DNA of 5,895 nt from Methanoregula sp. (GTDB lineage Archaea; Halobacteriota; Methanomicrobia; Methanomicrobiales; Methanospirillaceae), in assembly GCA_030653335.1 (NCBI GenBank), contig JAURZP010000269.1, positions 1-5,895 of the forward strand, read 5' to 3'. The translations under genes were made by a program, and so were the position numbers. Position 1 is the first letter of the stretch. Each line of letters starts with the position of its first letter. The notes beneath the pieces were generated by a model. The model saw only the letters and a program-made list of their open reading frames with translations, searched no databases and was not told where the DNA came from. Positions 3,853 through 5,895 of the stretch are shown here, one piece after another.

Positions 3853-5895
3853 CTACCTCTTCCTCCTAACCTTCTGCCGCTTCCCCGGCAATTCATGCCC
3901 CACATGCATCTTCGTCGCCTCTGACTGCACATGCTTCGGCTTCTCCGCAGACTGGTGAGACTGATACTTTCCCCTCGGGGACTGCTGGTGCTCCCGCTTC
4001 TCCGGCTCCCTCAACCGCTCCCCGGGTTTCCCGCCGCCCGGCCCCCTCTTCTTCTCCGGCCGCTTGTCCTTGTGCACATCCTCGCACTCCAGCTCCCCGA
4101 TGATATCGAGCGGCTCGGTGTTGCACTTTGTCAGCCGGATGATCTCGAGCAGCCGCTCCATGCCGATGAAATGCTCCGCCATCACTCTCGCGAGCGGCGT
4201 CATCACGAGCCTTGTGCCGTGCTTCTCGACTAACTTGTGGGTGATGAGGTCCGGCAGCACGGGCTCCATGCTCCCCACCATCATGCTGTTGATGCGGTTG
4301 AGGTCCGCCTCTTCGCCATTGCAGGCGATCGCGTTCGCCACGTACTCCTCCGAGCTCGCCTCGAACTCGTGGACCGGCGCAACCTCCTCCATCTCGCCCT
4401 TGAGCAGCTTAATCGCGATCTCCTCTTCGGTGCCGGGGTTCTCCCGCGAGTAACTGCCACCGGGTTCTGCTAAAATCACCACACGGCCGAGATCGTGGAA
4501 GTCGGGCCGTCCCGCCCGGCCTCCCATCTGGTTGAACTCCTGCACCGAGAGCCAGTCGCGGCCCATCGCGAGCGCATCAAAGATCACCTGCGAGGCGGGG
4601 AAGTCCACCCCGGCCCCGAGCGCTGCGGTCGTGACAACCGCCATGAGTTTGCCGGTTAAGAACTTCGTCTCCACATCCCGGCGTTCAACTGCGCTTAAGC
4701 CCGCATGGTACGCGGCCGCCCTAATCCCGAGCGCATCGGCGATCGTGTGGCACCGGGCCCGGGCGTTTGTGAAGATGATCGTCTGGCCACGGAAGCCTTT
4801 CGATGACGTGCGCTTGTACTCCTCGGTCGTCATCTGCTTGATCATCGGGATCTTCATCTTGCGCTCGACAAAGAGGAGGTAGCGTTCCAGCCCCACCGGG
4901 CGGTCGGCATACACAACGAGCGTGCAGTTCAGTTTTTTGGCAAGGATCTTCGGAGAGCCGATCGTTGCGGAGAGATACAGGAACTGGGCCTGCGGGGCGA
5001 GATACTTGAGCCGTGCGATCATCCCGTCGAGGCGGTGGCCCCGGTCCGCATCTTCGAGCATCTGCACTTCATCGATCACCACGGTGCCGATGTTCGCCAT
5101 CTTCTGGCCGCAGCGGATCATGTTGTCCACGCCTTCGTACGTGCCGACAATGATCGGCGCCCGTGGATCCCGGTCCCCGACCTTCCGGGTCTCGGGAAGA
5201 TTGAGACGGCTCGTGCCGGTGAGAAGACCGGTCTTTGCAAACTTCGCGTAGCGGTCCGTGAACCGCTCGTACTTCTGGTTCGCCAACGCCACGAGCGGGA
5301 CCAAAAAGAGCGTCCGGCCCCGGCCTTCCATATAGTTCTTGATCCCCGCCATCTCGCCGATGAATGTCTTGCCGCTCGCCGTTGCCGCCACCACAAGCAG
5401 GTCTTGTCCGCGCAGCAGGCCGGCCTCAACCGCAAGGTGCTGCGCCGGCATGAGCTGCGTAACCCCGCTCGCTTCTACAAACTGGCGGGGCAGGGGCAGT
5501 TCATTGATCGACGCAGTCGTCATCACCGGGTGGGCTTCGAGCTTGTCGAAGATCGCCGACTCCATAGTGATCTTATCCGGGGACAGGGTGGCTAACACCC
5601 GGTCAAGATTGCGGTACTGGGCGAGCAGTTTTTCGAGATGGACAATCCCGTCCCGGCCCAGCCGGCCGATATGGGAGACCTCGCGGCGCAGCTCCTTTCG
5701 ACCACAGTCAAGACAGATCTTCTCGTTCTTGCCAAACGTGATCGTATTCTCTTCATTGATCGGCGTATACCGCTCGTCCATTAAGCACATGCGGCAGAGA
5801 TTTACGGTCCCGGGCTTGACCTGGAACGCTTCTAAGAACTCCTCAAAGAGATGGTCCTTTTTTACCATCCGCACATCGGACTCGCGGAGCTGCGC
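3853..5895 (-). CDS. Archaeal Ski2-like superfamily 2 helicase with N-terminal zinc finger (5' end outside window)
   Basis: The stop is TAG at 3855-3853. GTG 5874 would give 673 residues, but the frame remains open for seven more codons to the window edge and reads as protein (AQLRESD), so the true start is probably beyond; numbering here uses GTG 5874. A C4 zinc finger (C27, C30, C54, C57) comes first. The two-lobed motor follows: motif I ATASGKT (164-170), Ia LVPLVALANQ (191-200), II DEVQ (268-271), III SAT (302-304), IV IIFTN (366-370), V with GAGVD (420-424), and VI QMGGRAGRP (449-457). This arrangement, especially motif VI, is Ski2/Hel308-like. It resembles the archaea-specific group including MJ1401, one member of which has been linked to RNA degradation in Thermococcales (from memory). 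All ATPase motifs look intact. The tail after about 600 is Lys/Arg/Pro-rich, low complexity and probably nucleic-acid-binding. GC-rich and well kept, it looks like a core gene bordering the accessory segment. Confidence 0.88.
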   Translation of the reverse strand, partial: AQLRESDVRMVKKDHLFEEFLEAFQVKPGTVNLCRMCLMDERYTPINEENTITFGKNEKICLDCGRKELRREVSHIGRLGRDGIVHLEKLLAQYRNLDRVLATLSPDKITMESAIFDKLEAHPVMTTASINELPLPRQFVEASGVTQLMPAQHLAVEAGLLRGQDLLVVAATASGKTFIGEMAGIKNYMEGRGRTLFLVPLVALANQKYERFTDRYAKFAKTGLLTGTSRLNLPETRKVGDRDPRAPIIVGTYEGVDNMIRCGQKMANIGTVVIDEVQMLEDADRGHRLDGMIARLKYLAPQAQFLYLSATIGSPKILAKKLNCTLVVYADRPVGLERYLLFVERKMKIPMIKQMTTEEYKRTSSKGFRGQTIIFTNARARCHTIADALGIRAAAYHAGLSAVERRDVETKFLTGKLMAVVTTAALGAGVDFPASQVIFDALAMGRDWLSVQEFNQMGGRAGRPDFHDLGRVVILAEPGGSYSRENPGTEEEIAIKLLKGEMEEVAPVHEFEASSEEYVANAIACNGEEADLNRINSMMVGSMEPVLPDLITHKLVEKHGTRLVMTPLARVMAEHFIGMERLLEIIRLTKCNTEPLDIIGELECEDVHKDKRPEKKRGPGGGKPGERLREPEKREHQQSPRGKYQSHQSAEKPKHVQSEATKMHVGHELPGKRQKVRRKR

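Noticed and set aside
3893..5595. Several open frames on both strands inside the helicase gene
   Set aside because: They are shadows of a GC-rich coding region; only the helicase frame carries coherent motifs from end to end.
1..5895. tRNA, rRNA or riboswitch
   Set aside because: No cloverleaf, TTCGAATC-like T-arm context, rRNA signature or known aptamer core was recognised by reading both strands.

Overview
The window looks like archaeal DNA, most likely from a methanogenic euryarchaeon of the Methanomicrobiales type. The evidence is a Ski2-like superfamily 2 helicase of a kind I know from archaea, oligo-T tracts after genes where archaeal terminators would sit, AT-rich TATA-like boxes, GTGAT-type ribosome binding sites, and a remnant resembling archaeal rolling-circle replication proteins. 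The assignment rests on reading alone; no search was run.

Layout from left to right. Bases 2-109 are the last 35 codons of a type I restriction-modification specificity subunit (HsdS) entering from the left. Convergent to it is a small winged-helix regulator (177-575, minus strand) with two inverted repeats in its promoter. Bases 576-1327 hold no convincing gene. They contain a strong hairpin (693-724) and, from about 841 to 1245, a GC-rich patch packed with the tetranucleotide CCGG and with short imperfect repeats, including a possible echo of the HsdS tail. An AT-rich orphan gene follows (1328-1960). A second, diverged copy of part of the CCGG-rich sequence comes next (about 1996-2070), directly abutting a decayed fragment of what looks like a rolling-circle Rep protein (2047-2412), broken by one in-frame TGA. 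A second AT-rich orphan gene (2504-3700) encodes a 398-residue protein with one membrane segment at its extreme C-terminus; a T-rich tract follows it. The right third (3853-5895, minus strand) is a GC-rich, well-conserved helicase gene with an N-terminal C4 zinc finger. Its frame runs off the window.

The whole reads as an accessory segment lying between a type I restriction locus and a core helicase. Helicase, regulator and HsdS tail are moderately to strongly GC-rich, while the two orphan genes are roughly 30-35% GC by eye. The Rep remnant and the duplicated GC-rich sequence suggest that a small plasmid-like element integrated and decayed here. The two orphans could be cargo, possibly defence-related given the HsdS neighbour, but nothing in their sequence shows a function. 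No complete multi-gene system is visible. The most novel items are the repeat pair around the 1328-1960 gene, the CCGG clustering, and the tail-anchored orphan.
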